Assembly (NCBI RefSeq): GCF_021353265.1
Contig: NZ_JAJTWU010000002.1
Location: forward strand, 186,001-250,000
DNA length: 64,000 nt
DNA from: Pelomonas cellulosilytica
GTDB taxonomy: Bacteria > Pseudomonadota > Gammaproteobacteria > Burkholderiales > Burkholderiaceae_C
Direction: 5' to 3'
The notes beneath the pieces were generated by a model. The model was not told the origin of the DNA and did no database searches. It saw only the letters and a program-made list of their open reading frames with translations. Positions 1 to 6,830 of this stretch are shown piece by piece (positions within the stretch are counted from its first letter, which is position 1; each line of letters begins with the position of its first letter). The translations under genes and the position numbers were made by a program.

Positions 1-206
1 TGGCCCTGGAACTCGAGCGCGTCGGCGTGGGCGCGGCCGGGTGGGTCGATGAGGCCCATCAGGGCCAACATGGCGACGGACTTGCCGGAGCCGGATTCGC
101 CGACGATACCGAGGAATTCGCCGGGTTCCAGGCTGAGGTCGAGGCCGTCGACAGCAGGGAACGTGCCGAAGTGCACTTGCAGGTTGCGGATGGTCAGCAG
201 GCTCAT
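1..206 (-). CDS. Dipeptide/oligopeptide ABC transporter ATP-binding protein (N-terminal part, cut by window edge)
   Basis: The visible 68 codons begin [15 protein letters not shown] and contain a Walker A motif GESGSGKS around residues 34-41, which is the standard opening of a DppD/OppD-type ATPase energising peptide import at the cytoplasmic face. The Walker B, signature and C-terminal zinc/peptide-specific regions lie outside the window. It is the last visible member of a minus-strand operon with two DppB/DppC-type permeases; 76 bases separate it from the DppC-type gene. No frame damage is seen. The substrate could be a peptide, a muropeptide or nickel; the amidase in the operon favours a cell-wall peptide. 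Family call firm, substrate inferred. Confidence 0.9.
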   Translation of the reverse strand, partial: MSLLTIRNLQVHFGTFPAVDGLDLSLEPGEFLGIVGESGSGKSVAMLALMGLIDPPGRAHADALEFQG

Positions 207-282
207 TCGCGTGGCTCCGTCAGGTGGTTCACGCGAATTCCCAGCATTGGCCTTGCCATCAACGCGGAGCGGCGAGAAAGCA

Positions 283-1176
283 TCAAGCCACCCTCTTCAA
301 CCGCGGGTCCAACGCATCCCGCAGCCCGTCGCCCATCAGGTTGATCGCCAGCACCGTCACCAGAATCGACAGCCCTGGCAGCGTCACCACCCAGGACGCC
401 CTCGCGATGTAGTCCCTGGCTGACGACAGCATCGTTCCCCACTCCGCCGTCGGTGCCTGCACGCCCAGCCCCAGGAAGCCCAGGCCCGCCGTCTCCAAAA
501 TGGCCGACGAGAACGACAGCGTCGCATTGACGATCAGCGGCGCCATGCAGTTGGGCAGCACGGTGATGAACATCAGCCGCCACACGCTCGCGCCAGCGAC
601 GCGGCTGGCCGTCACGTAGTCGCGGTCGATCTCGGCCAGCGCCGCGGCACGCGTGAGCCGCACATAGCCTGGCAGCGCGCCGACGGCAATCGCGATCACC
701 GTGTTCACGAGCCCAGGCCCCAGCACCGTGATCACGCAGATCGCCAGCAGCAACGCCGGCAGCGCCAGCACGATGTCCATCACGCGCATGATGGCGGGCG
801 AAAGCCAGCGCCCGAAGAACGCCGCCAGCAGCCCCAGCAGCACCCCCGGCAGCAGCGACATCGCCACCGCCGCCAGGCCGATGCCCAGTGACACGCGACC
901 CCCATGCAACAGCCGGCTCAGCATGTCGCGGCCCAGCTCGTCGGTGCCGAGCAGGAAGCGCGCGCTGCCGCCTTCTGCCCAGATCGGCGGCGTCAGCATG
1001 AAGTCGCGGTACTGCTCGATAGGGGCGTAGGGCGCCAGCAATGGCGCGAACAGGCAGGTCGTCGCGATCAGAGCGAAGACGATCAGCGCCGCCAGCGCGC
1101 CGCGGTTGGCGGCGAAGCCCTGCCAGAAATCGCGCAGCGGGCCGGGAGGCGTGGTTTCGGCGATGGCTGTGGTCAT
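283..1176 (-). CDS. ABC transporter permease, DppC/OppC type
   Basis: A 297-residue inner-membrane permease. The start [12 protein letters not shown] at 1176 was preferred over an upstream in-frame start because it overlaps the stop of the preceding gene by ATGA. It has an N-terminal membrane segment (about residues 25-50), the long periplasmic stretch with [18 protein letters not shown] typical of DppC, then five more hydrophobic segments and the cytoplasmic coupling (EAA) loop near [19 protein letters not shown]. It pairs with the DppB-type permease at 1565-2578 to form the channel for a peptide-type importer. No periplasmic binding protein is visible, so it probably lies beyond the left edge or upstream elsewhere. 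Confidence 0.93.
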   Translation of the reverse strand: MTTAIAETTPPGPLRDFWQGFAANRGALAALIVFALIATTCLFAPLLAPYAPIEQYRDFMLTPPIWAEGGSARFLLGTDELGRDMLSRLLHGGRVSLGIGLAAVAMSLLPGVLLGLLAAFFGRWLSPAIMRVMDIVLALPALLLAICVITVLGPGLVNTVIAIAVGALPGYVRLTRAAALAEIDRDYVTASRVAGASVWRLMFITVLPNCMAPLIVNATLSFSSAILETAGLGFLGLGVQAPTAEWGTMLSSARDYIARASWVVTLPGLSILVTVLAINLMGDGLRDALDPRLKRVA

Positions 1177-1562
1177 GCAATGGCCTTGCCAGACTCTCGA
1201 GTCCATGCAAACAGCTCACCGAGCGTCATGTCGCTGTGCCAGCGTGCTTGCAGTTCAAGACCGTGCGTGAGCTTGAGGTCCCGGGCCAGGGTTTCGAGTT
1301 CGAGCGCGTCAGGCATCCAACGCTTCGGATACAGATGCCCATAGACGTCGAGCACCCGATCGCCAGGGCTGAATAGAAGGCGATGTCGGTCCGAGAACGC
1401 GAACGCGCGCACGAACAAGCCCAGGAAATCGCGGATCTGAGCGTTCGACGCAGCCGGGAAGGCATGCTTCCAGGCGGAGCCCTGGCAGCTCCGTTCCCTG
1501 TACGCTGCAGGCAAGCTGTCGAGCAAGCCTGCGAGCCAGTGTCGAAGTCGGTTCAACTGCAT
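1173..1562 (-). CDS. Small unknown protein embedded in the peptide ABC operon
   Basis: A 129-residue soluble protein starting MQLNRLRHWLAG. It lies between the two permease genes: 2 bases after the DppB-type stop, and overlapping the DppC-type start by 4 bases (ATGA), so it is translated as part of the operon. I do not recognise the family. The middle (FSPGDRVLDVYGHLYP) and the C-terminal TLGELFAWT are faintly like acyl-carrier-like DUF1493 proteins, but no Asp-Ser attachment site is visible and I would not rely on it. No signal peptide or membrane segment. Its position argues for a real gene, perhaps a regulator or assembly partner; function unknown. Confidence 0.75.
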   Translation of the reverse strand: MQLNRLRHWLAGLLDSLPAAYRERSCQGSAWKHAFPAASNAQIRDFLGLFVRAFAFSDRHRLLFSPGDRVLDVYGHLYPKRWMPDALELETLARDLKLTHGLELQARWHSDMTLGELFAWTRESGKAIA

Positions 1563-1564
1563 GC

Positions 1565-2578
1565 TCAGTGCCCGCCCCGAATCCGAGGATTCACGACGCC
1601 GTACAACACATCCACTACCAGGTTCACGCCGATGAACGTCATCGCAGAGATCAGGATGCCAGCCTGCACGACCGGGTAGTCGCGCCGCGCGATCGAGTCG
1701 ATGAGCCACTTGCCGATGCCCGGCCAGGAGAAGATCGTCTCGGTCAGTACGGCGCCCGCGAGCAGGCTGCCGGTCTGCAAGCCCACGACCGTCAGCACCG
1801 GGATCAGCGCATTGCGCAGCGCGTGGACGACAACGACCCGCGCCGGCGACAAGCCCTTGGCTCGCGCCGTGCGCACATAGTCCTCGCGCAGCACCTCCAG
1901 CATGCTGGATCGCGTCATACGCGCGACGACAGCGAGCGTGCTGGTGCCCAGCACCAGCGCCGGCAGCAGCAGGTGGCTCAGCGCCGACGTGAACGCGCCT
2001 TCCTCGTCGCTGAAGGCCGTGTCGATGAGCATGAATCCGGTCACGCGCTCGATGTCGAATTCGATGCCGACGCGGCCGCTGACCGGTGTCCAGCCGAGCT
2101 GCACCGAGAAGAACATGATGAGGATCAGCCCCCACCAGAACACTGGCATCGAATAGCCGACGGTGGCCAGGCCCATGACGCCCTGGTCCAGCAGCGAGCC
2201 GCGCTTGAGCGCCGCGCTGACGCCCAGCAGCAGGCCCAGCGTGACGGCGAACAGCAGCGCCGCGGCGGCCAGCTCCACGGTGGCCGGGAACAGCGCGGCG
2301 AACTCCTGGCTCACCGGCTCGCGGCTGACGAGGCTGTTGCCGAGGTCGCCCCGCAGCAGCTTGCCGACGTAGTCGGCGTACTGCAGGGGCAGCGGCTGGT
2401 CCAGGCCAAGCTGCTTGACCAGCGCTGCATGGGTCTGGGCGTCCAACTGCCGCTCGCCGGCCATGATCTCGATGGGGTCGCCTGGCACGAGGCGGATGAG
2501 CCCGAACGCGACGAGGCTGATGCCGATCAGCGTCGGCACCAGCGTCGCCAGCCGCTTGAGCAGAAAGCCCAGCATCAC
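1565..2578 (-). CDS. ABC transporter permease, DppB/OppB type
   Basis: A 337-residue (336 from the second Met) inner-membrane permease. It has an N-terminal membrane helix (MLGFLLKRLATLVPTLIG), the family's conserved RLVPGDPIEIMAG segment just after it, a periplasmic loop, five further membrane segments, and the EAA coupling loop near LREDYVRTARAKGLSPARV. The C-terminal NPRIRGGH matches DppB proteins. Its start overlaps the amidase stop by four bases (2575-2578), tying transporter and amidase into one transcript. Length is normal for the family. Confidence 0.94.
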   Translation of the reverse strand: MMLGFLLKRLATLVPTLIGISLVAFGLIRLVPGDPIEIMAGERQLDAQTHAALVKQLGLDQPLPLQYADYVGKLLRGDLGNSLVSREPVSQEFAALFPATVELAAAALLFAVTLGLLLGVSAALKRGSLLDQGVMGLATVGYSMPVFWWGLILIMFFSVQLGWTPVSGRVGIEFDIERVTGFMLIDTAFSDEEGAFTSALSHLLLPALVLGTSTLAVVARMTRSSMLEVLREDYVRTARAKGLSPARVVVVHALRNALIPVLTVVGLQTGSLLAGAVLTETIFSWPGIGKWLIDSIARRDYPVVQAGILISAMTFIGVNLVVDVLYGVVNPRIRGGH

Positions 2579-3510
2579 CAGCGCGACGTGTACGGGCGCG
2601 TCTCGCCGCCGGCGGCGCCTGCCACGCGCATCGCACTGGGCGTGGCCGCCACCTCGATCAGAGCGGCCGTCTCGGCGTCCAAGGTCCCGGAGATGTCGCG
2701 CGGCCGGTACTTCATCTGGAAGGTCGAGACCACGTCCTTCGTCATCGCATCCATCTGCCCGGAGCGCGACACGTTGTAGCCAATGCGGGCCAGCCGTTCC
2801 TGGATCCAGGCCACGTCACGCGGCGCCACCTCGTGCTCCAGCGTCTTCACGGCCACGCTGGGGCCGTCGGGCCAGGGGATGAGGCCGGCGTCGGCCAGCT
2901 GCTTCCACGGGAACAGCGGGCCGGGGTCCTGCTTGCGACCGGGGGCGATGTCGGCGTGGCCGATGATGCGTTCGGGCTTGACGCCATGCCGCTGCTGGAT
3001 GTCTCGCACAAGCGCGATGACCTCGTCGATCTGCGCCTGCGGAAAGGGCGTGTAGACGCGGCCAGCGGCCGTGTCGGTGAAGCCGGGGTTGACGATCTCG
3101 ATGCCGATGGACGCCGAGTTGAGGTTGGTGTTGCCGGCCCAGAAGCTGGCGCCGGCATGCCAGGCGCGGCGGTTCTCGTCGACGAGGGCGTAGCTGGCCA
3201 CCGGGTTGTCGCGCACGAGGTAGTGGGCCGACACCTGGCCGCCCGTCGCCAGCACCTTCAGCGACTTCTCCCAGTCGATGGCGGTGTAGTGCAGCACGAT
3301 GTAGAGCGCCCGGCTGTCCTGCGCCACGGAGGTGTAGCTGCGGTCGATGCGTGGCGGGCGCACCACGACGCCGGCTGGCGCTGCCACGGGCGCTGTCGCC
3401 GCAGGAGACGGCGTGCCGGGCTTTGGCGTGGCAGGCGGCGGCGCCACGTTGGCGCAGGCGCCGAGCAGCAGGGCGGCCAGGGTGGCGGTAATAAGGGTGG
3501 TGGACTTCAT
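2575..3510 (-). CDS. N-acetylmuramoyl-L-alanine amidase (AmpD/Amidase_2 type) lipoprotein with peptidoglycan-binding domain
   Basis: A 311-residue exported enzyme that should cleave the amide between N-acetylmuramic acid and L-alanine. The N-terminus has a lipoprotein signal with lipobox LLGAC (Cys19), followed by a proline-rich linker. The Amidase_2 domain spans about residues 55-215: zinc ligands are visible as the first His in VLHYTA, the His in AWHAGASFW region and the His in IIGHADIAPGRKQDPG. A PG_binding_1 domain follows (about 230-295, DVAWIQERLARIGYNVSRSGQMD). It heads the peptide-transporter operon, so a plausible role is releasing stem peptides for uptake by the downstream permeases; that link is inference from context. 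Confidence 0.92.
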   Translation of the reverse strand: MKSTTLITATLAALLLGACANVAPPPATPKPGTPSPAATAPVAAPAGVVVRPPRIDRSYTSVAQDSRALYIVLHYTAIDWEKSLKVLATGGQVSAHYLVRDNPVASYALVDENRRAWHAGASFWAGNTNLNSASIGIEIVNPGFTDTAAGRVYTPFPQAQIDEVIALVRDIQQRHGVKPERIIGHADIAPGRKQDPGPLFPWKQLADAGLIPWPDGPSVAVKTLEHEVAPRDVAWIQERLARIGYNVSRSGQMDAMTKDVVSTFQMKYRPRDISGTLDAETAALIEVAATPSAMRVAGAAGGETRPYTSRW

Positions 3511-3643
3511 GCGGGGGCGGGGTGGGCCAGGCTCGGATTGTTGCAGCGCCCTCCCGGCGCTGCGGCCGTCTCAGGCCGTGGCAGCCATGTCGATCCGCAA
3601 GGCAGGTATGAGCGCAGGCCATGGCCAGGCCTGCGTGAGGCCG

Positions 3644-4552
3644 TCAGTGGAGCGCCTGGATCAGACGCTCGCGGTCGACCGGCGTCAGGCCGGGCGCCTG
3701 GGCTAGCAGCGGGGCGACCTGTTCGGGGGCGATGTCGCTCAGCGTCTGGGCCAGCGCCTGCCAGGCCTGCCAACGCCTGGCCGGGTCGGCGATGCGGGCC
3801 ACAAGGTCCAGTGCCTCGTACGGCGCATGGCGCGCGAGTTCGTCGCTGGCGCCGTGGCGGGCCAACGTGTCGTCCAGCTCTGGCCGCAGCCCCTGCGAGC
3901 GCAACCAGTCGCGGGCTGCCGGGCCGTCCTGGGCCGTCCAGCGCGACAGACTCTCGTCCAGCAGCGCCTGCCGCTGCTCGCCGGGCAGCAGCATGCTGGC
4001 GAACACCGTGGCCGAGCGGGCGTCCTGCTGCAGCCAGCGGTCCTGCAGCGGCGCCAGCAGGTCGGCTTGGCCGGGCGTGGCGAGCGCCCAGCGGGCCGCC
4101 TGTTCCGGGGCGACCTCGGCCCAACGTGAGAGCAACTGCTGTTTCAGCCGGTCGCGGTCGTCGCCGGCCAGCGGCGCCCGGGCAAGTGCCTGCAGCGCCA
4201 GCGGGAAGCGGCGCTCCAGCGCCCAGCGGGCCAGCAGACGCTCGTAGGCGGGCAGGGCCAGGGTAGGCGCGCTGCGGGCCAGCGCTTCCAGGCGTGGCAG
4301 CGCCGCCTCGGCCTCGGGGCCTTGCAACTGGCGCGACAGCGCGCCGACGTCTGGCGGCGGCTCCGGCAGCGGCGTCTCGGCGGGGGCGCCAGCCGCCAGC
4401 AGCGATGGGCCGGGCATCCGCTGCGGCGCGGTCGCCGGCCTCGGGGGCATGTTCACGGCGGTGGGCGGTGGCTCGGCACCGGGCCAGGTCAGCGCCAGCG
4501 CCGCCGCTCCGCCCGCCGCCGCCAGCAGGGCCGTCAGCGGGCGGGTGGTCAT
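3644..4552 (-). CDS. Unknown helical-repeat secreted/anchored protein
   Basis: A 302-residue protein beginning MTTRPLTALLAAAGG, with one N-terminal hydrophobic segment (about 7-22), a proline-rich spacer to about residue 75, and then an all-helical, Ala/Leu/Arg-rich region with TPR/HEAT-like periodicity, including recurring W-A and L-A-x-R motifs. The start was chosen because it overlaps the pectate lyase stop by one base (4552); a longer upstream reading frame would run into that gene. I do not recognise a family. It is probably cotranscribed with the pectate lyase gene and may act in the periplasm or at the membrane. Confidence 0.7.
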   Translation of the reverse strand: MTTRPLTALLAAAGGAAALALTWPGAEPPPTAVNMPPRPATAPQRMPGPSLLAAGAPAETPLPEPPPDVGALSRQLQGPEAEAALPRLEALARSAPTLALPAYERLLARWALERRFPLALQALARAPLAGDDRDRLKQQLLSRWAEVAPEQAARWALATPGQADLLAPLQDRWLQQDARSATVFASMLLPGEQRQALLDESLSRWTAQDGPAARDWLRSQGLRPELDDTLARHGASDELARHAPYEALDLVARIADPARRWQAWQALAQTLSDIAPEQVAPLLAQAPGLTPVDRERLIQALH

Positions 4553-5391
4553 CACTTGAACACGCAGGCGCGCGCGATGTTGCCGGAGTTGGTGTCCTTC
4601 ACCGGCTCGTTGCCGCTGCCCGTGCCGACGTAGGCCTCGCACTTGGGCTTGGAGCCGCCGTAGACGAGGTCGGTGATCGTCGCGACGTCGTACTTGCCGG
4701 CGATGCCCGACTTGCTGTCGTAGCTGCTGTTGACCCCCACGCCCGCCACGTTGACGGTGCCCAGGCGCACGCCGCTGATCGTCACCTTGCGAGCGTACTG
4801 AGTCGAGCAGTTGCCGCAGGAGCGGTAGAGCTTGCCGATGTTGTCGGCATAGAAGTCCTGTATGACCAGCGTACCGTCGCCGTTGTGCTGGAACAGCTTG
4901 TCGGCGGCCTTAAAGGCCGCGCCGCCGCTGATGGTCAGCTTGCTCGTCACGCCGCTGAGCTTCTTCACCGTGGCACCGTCCTCGCCGACGTCGGCCCAGT
5001 AGACGTTGGTGATGTTGCACTGTCCGTAGCAGTGCACCCCGTCGGCGCCACCAGCTGCGAGGTTGGTGCCGCTGCCCAGCGACCCGTCGCCGATGACGAC
5101 GTTCTTCACCGTCGAGCCGTTGTTCAGCTTGAACATCGGGACCTGGCTCTCGCTCTGCGTGCCTTTCATGTTGGACGCCGTGCCCACGAGGCAGACCCAT
5201 TTGCCGTACTTCGCCAGGCCGTCCCAGGTCGTGCCGGCCGGCACGTCGATGGTGGCACTGACGTTGACCTTGGTGCAGGCCGGCACCGTGCGCACGCCGG
5301 GCGCGGCGCTGGCGCTGCCGGCGGTGGCGACGAGGGTCAAGCCGAGGAGGGCGCGCCAGAACCGGCGCAGGGTGCGATGTTGGAATGTCAT
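4552..5391 (-). CDS. Secreted pectate lyase, polysaccharide lyase family 3
   Basis: A 279-residue protein with a Sec signal peptide (cleavage probably after SASA, near residue 30). The mature part is a compact beta-helix protein with the PL3 hallmarks: a VKNVVIGDGSLGSGTN-type turn, ADGVHCYGQCNITNVYWADVGEDGATVK (about 138-165), and paired cysteines including YRSCGNCST. PL3 enzymes cleave polygalacturonate by calcium-dependent beta-elimination, outside the cell. Length is normal. Its upstream region carries a 17-base palindrome at 5583-5599 that could be an operator. The organism therefore probably attacks plant pectin, in line with the GH43 and hydrolase genes further right. Confidence 0.9.
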   Translation of the reverse strand: MTFQHRTLRRFWRALLGLTLVATAGSASAAPGVRTVPACTKVNVSATIDVPAGTTWDGLAKYGKWVCLVGTASNMKGTQSESQVPMFKLNNGSTVKNVVIGDGSLGSGTNLAAGGADGVHCYGQCNITNVYWADVGEDGATVKKLSGVTSKLTISGGAAFKAADKLFQHNGDGTLVIQDFYADNIGKLYRSCGNCSTQYARKVTISGVRLGTVNVAGVGVNSSYDSKSGIAGKYDVATITDLVYGGSKPKCEAYVGTGSGNEPVKDTNSGNIARACVFK

Positions 5392-5658
5392 GGATTCGTC
5401 TCCTGTCGATGCTGTGGATGGGGCCGCGCAGGGGAGGCGGCGCGGTGTCAGCGCGGGATCGAGGCCAGCAGGGCTTCGACAGGAATCAGCGAGGGCCGTG
5501 ACGGCCGCCCGACACCGTCGGCAGGGACGGTCGAGGCCTCGGTGGGAGGCGTGCGCGCTGAACGAAACGCATGTTCATTGTTTTGGAACGGCGTTCCAAT
5601 AAGTGGTCGCCCGAGGCTGTTTGGTGGTTCGGAACCACCCATGAGCGGCGGCTGCCGC
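5392..5658. promoter_or_regulatory. Intergenic region with a 17-base palindrome upstream of the pectate lyase gene
   Basis: This gap holds TTGGAAC-GGC-GTTCCAA at 5583-5599, a perfect inverted repeat about 190 bases ahead of the pectate lyase start, and a second inverted repeat GGTGGTT-CGG-AACCACC at about 5623-5639. A GAGCGGC/GCCGCTC hairpin with a GGCT loop (5643-5660) overlaps the stop of the gene at 5659 and may end the cluster transcript. The 17-base palindrome has the shape of a dimeric repressor site; which regulator family would bind is not decided by the sequence. Confidence 0.5.
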
Positions 5659-6192
5659 TCAGCGGCGGCGCCCGCTGGCGGTTTTTCGCGCGGGCCTATC
5701 GGCGACGGGCGCCGGTTCCAGCGGCGCCAGCGCGGCCAGCGTGTCGAGCTGCGTCAGCAGGCGCTGCAGGTAGGCGGGCGCCAGCGTCTGGAGCTGTTGC
5801 AGCGCGCGGCTGACCAGCACCTGGTTGTTCAGCGGTCCGAGGTGTTCGGGCACCGGCGCGCTGACCTCCGCCAGGCGGCGCGTCAGCCGTAGCGCGCTCC
5901 AGGTGCGGTGGTGGGCCTGGACGTTGCGCAGCTCGGCGCCATTGCCGGCCTGCAGCTCTGCGAGCAGCAGGCCCAGCGGGCGGGGTGCGTCCGGCAACTG
6001 GCGCGGTGTCAGCTCGGTCAGCGGCGCCGCGGAGCGCTGCTGCAGCCGGGCCAACAGCCGCTCGCGCAAGGCGCCGGGCGGTTGGGCCATGGCGCGTCGG
6101 GCCAGCGCCTGCAGCACGCGCTGGCGCACCGGGTCGGCGCCGGCCTGCGCGGTGGCCCAGGCCAGCGGGTCGTCCAGCGCGTCCATTGTCAC
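5659..6192 (-). CDS. DUF2894 family protein, last gene of the DUF802 motor cluster
   Basis: A 177-residue (GTG start at 6192) or 175-residue (ATG at 6186) cytoplasmic protein. The GTG start overlaps the preceding stop by four bases (GTGA). It is alpha-helical, Ala/Leu/Arg rich, with a conserved-looking centre RPLGLLLAELQAGNGAELRNVQAHHRTWSALR (in two pieces: residues about 73-90 and 90-104), which is the region I associate with DUF2894. A basic, probably disordered tail follows (KTASGRRR). DUF2894 genes are found with DUF802 and DUF3348 genes in betaproteobacteria. Function unknown; coupling suggests a partner of the membrane motor-like proteins upstream. Confidence 0.82.
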   Translation of the reverse strand: MTMDALDDPLAWATAQAGADPVRQRVLQALARRAMAQPPGALRERLLARLQQRSAAPLTELTPRQLPDAPRPLGLLLAELQAGNGAELRNVQAHHRTWSALRLTRRLAEVSAPVPEHLGPLNNQVLVSRALQQLQTLAPAYLQRLLTQLDTLAALAPLEPAPVADRPARKTASGRRR

Positions 6193-6830
6193 GGGGCCGA
6201 GGCGGCAGCGCGCCGCGGCCGCGGGGTGGGGGCGATCTCCACGCGTCGGTTCAGCGCGCGGCCGGCCGCGTCGTCGTTGGAGGCCACCGGCTGCTGCGGA
6301 CCGAAGGCGGCGGCAAACACCGCATCCGGCGGCAGGCCCTCAGCCATCAGCGCGCGCGCGACGGTCAGCGCGCGGTGGGCCGACAGCTCCCAGTTGTCGG
6401 CGAACTTCGCCGTGGTCAGGCCGCGGTCGTCGGTGAAGCCGCTGACCATCAGGATCTCGTCGCGCTGCGCGAGGTAGGTGCGCAGCGGCACGGCCAGGCT
6501 CTTGATCAGCGCGCGGCCGTCGGCGTGCAACTGGTCCGACCCGATGGCGAACAGAACGGCGCCGCTGATGCCGATGCGGCCCTCGATCAGCGTGATGCGT
6601 CCGTCCGCCAGCGGCCCGGCCAGCGCGCGCTCCAGCGCCTCGCGGCGGGCCTGCTCGGCCTGGCGCTGCTCGACCTCGGCCTTCAGCTTCGTCGCCAGGT
6701 CCAGCTGTCCGACGAGGGCCGCGGCCAGCACCAGCACGAAGGCACCCAGCACTCCGGCCATCAGGTCGCCGAACGCCGCCCACGCGGGCGCGCCGACGCC
6801 TTCTGCTTCGCTGTCCAGCGGCTCATCCAT
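6189..6830 (-). CDS. MotB/ZorB-like inner-membrane protein with OmpA domain
   Basis: A 213-residue protein with a short cytoplasmic N-terminus, one membrane helix (about 24-44) entered through AFGDLMAG, a coiled-coil neck (46-75) and a peptidoglycan-binding OmpA-like domain (about 95-200, with SGFTDDRGL and NWELSAHRALTVARALM). Asp22 in FGDLM sits where MotB and ZorB carry the ion-binding aspartate, so I infer a proton- or sodium-driven stator partner of the DUF802 protein. Its start overlaps the DUF802 stop by 8 bases. Not an outer-membrane porin: no beta-barrel segment is present. Confidence 0.85.
   Translation of the reverse strand: MDEPLDSEAEGVGAPAWAAFGDLMAGVLGAFVLVLAAALVGQLDLATKLKAEVEQRQAEQARREALERALAGPLADGRITLIEGRIGISGAVLFAIGSDQLHADGRALIKSLAVPLRTYLAQRDEILMVSGFTDDRGLTTAKFADNWELSAHRALTVARALMAEGLPPDAVFAAAFGPQQPVASNDDAAGRALNRRVEIAPTPRPRRAAASAP

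Noticed and set aside
2833..5892. Long plus-strand open frames opposite the amidase, the helical unknown gene and pectate lyase
   Set aside because: They are Arg/Ala/Gly-rich antisense shadows of well-supported minus-strand genes in high-GC DNA and show no domain or signal.
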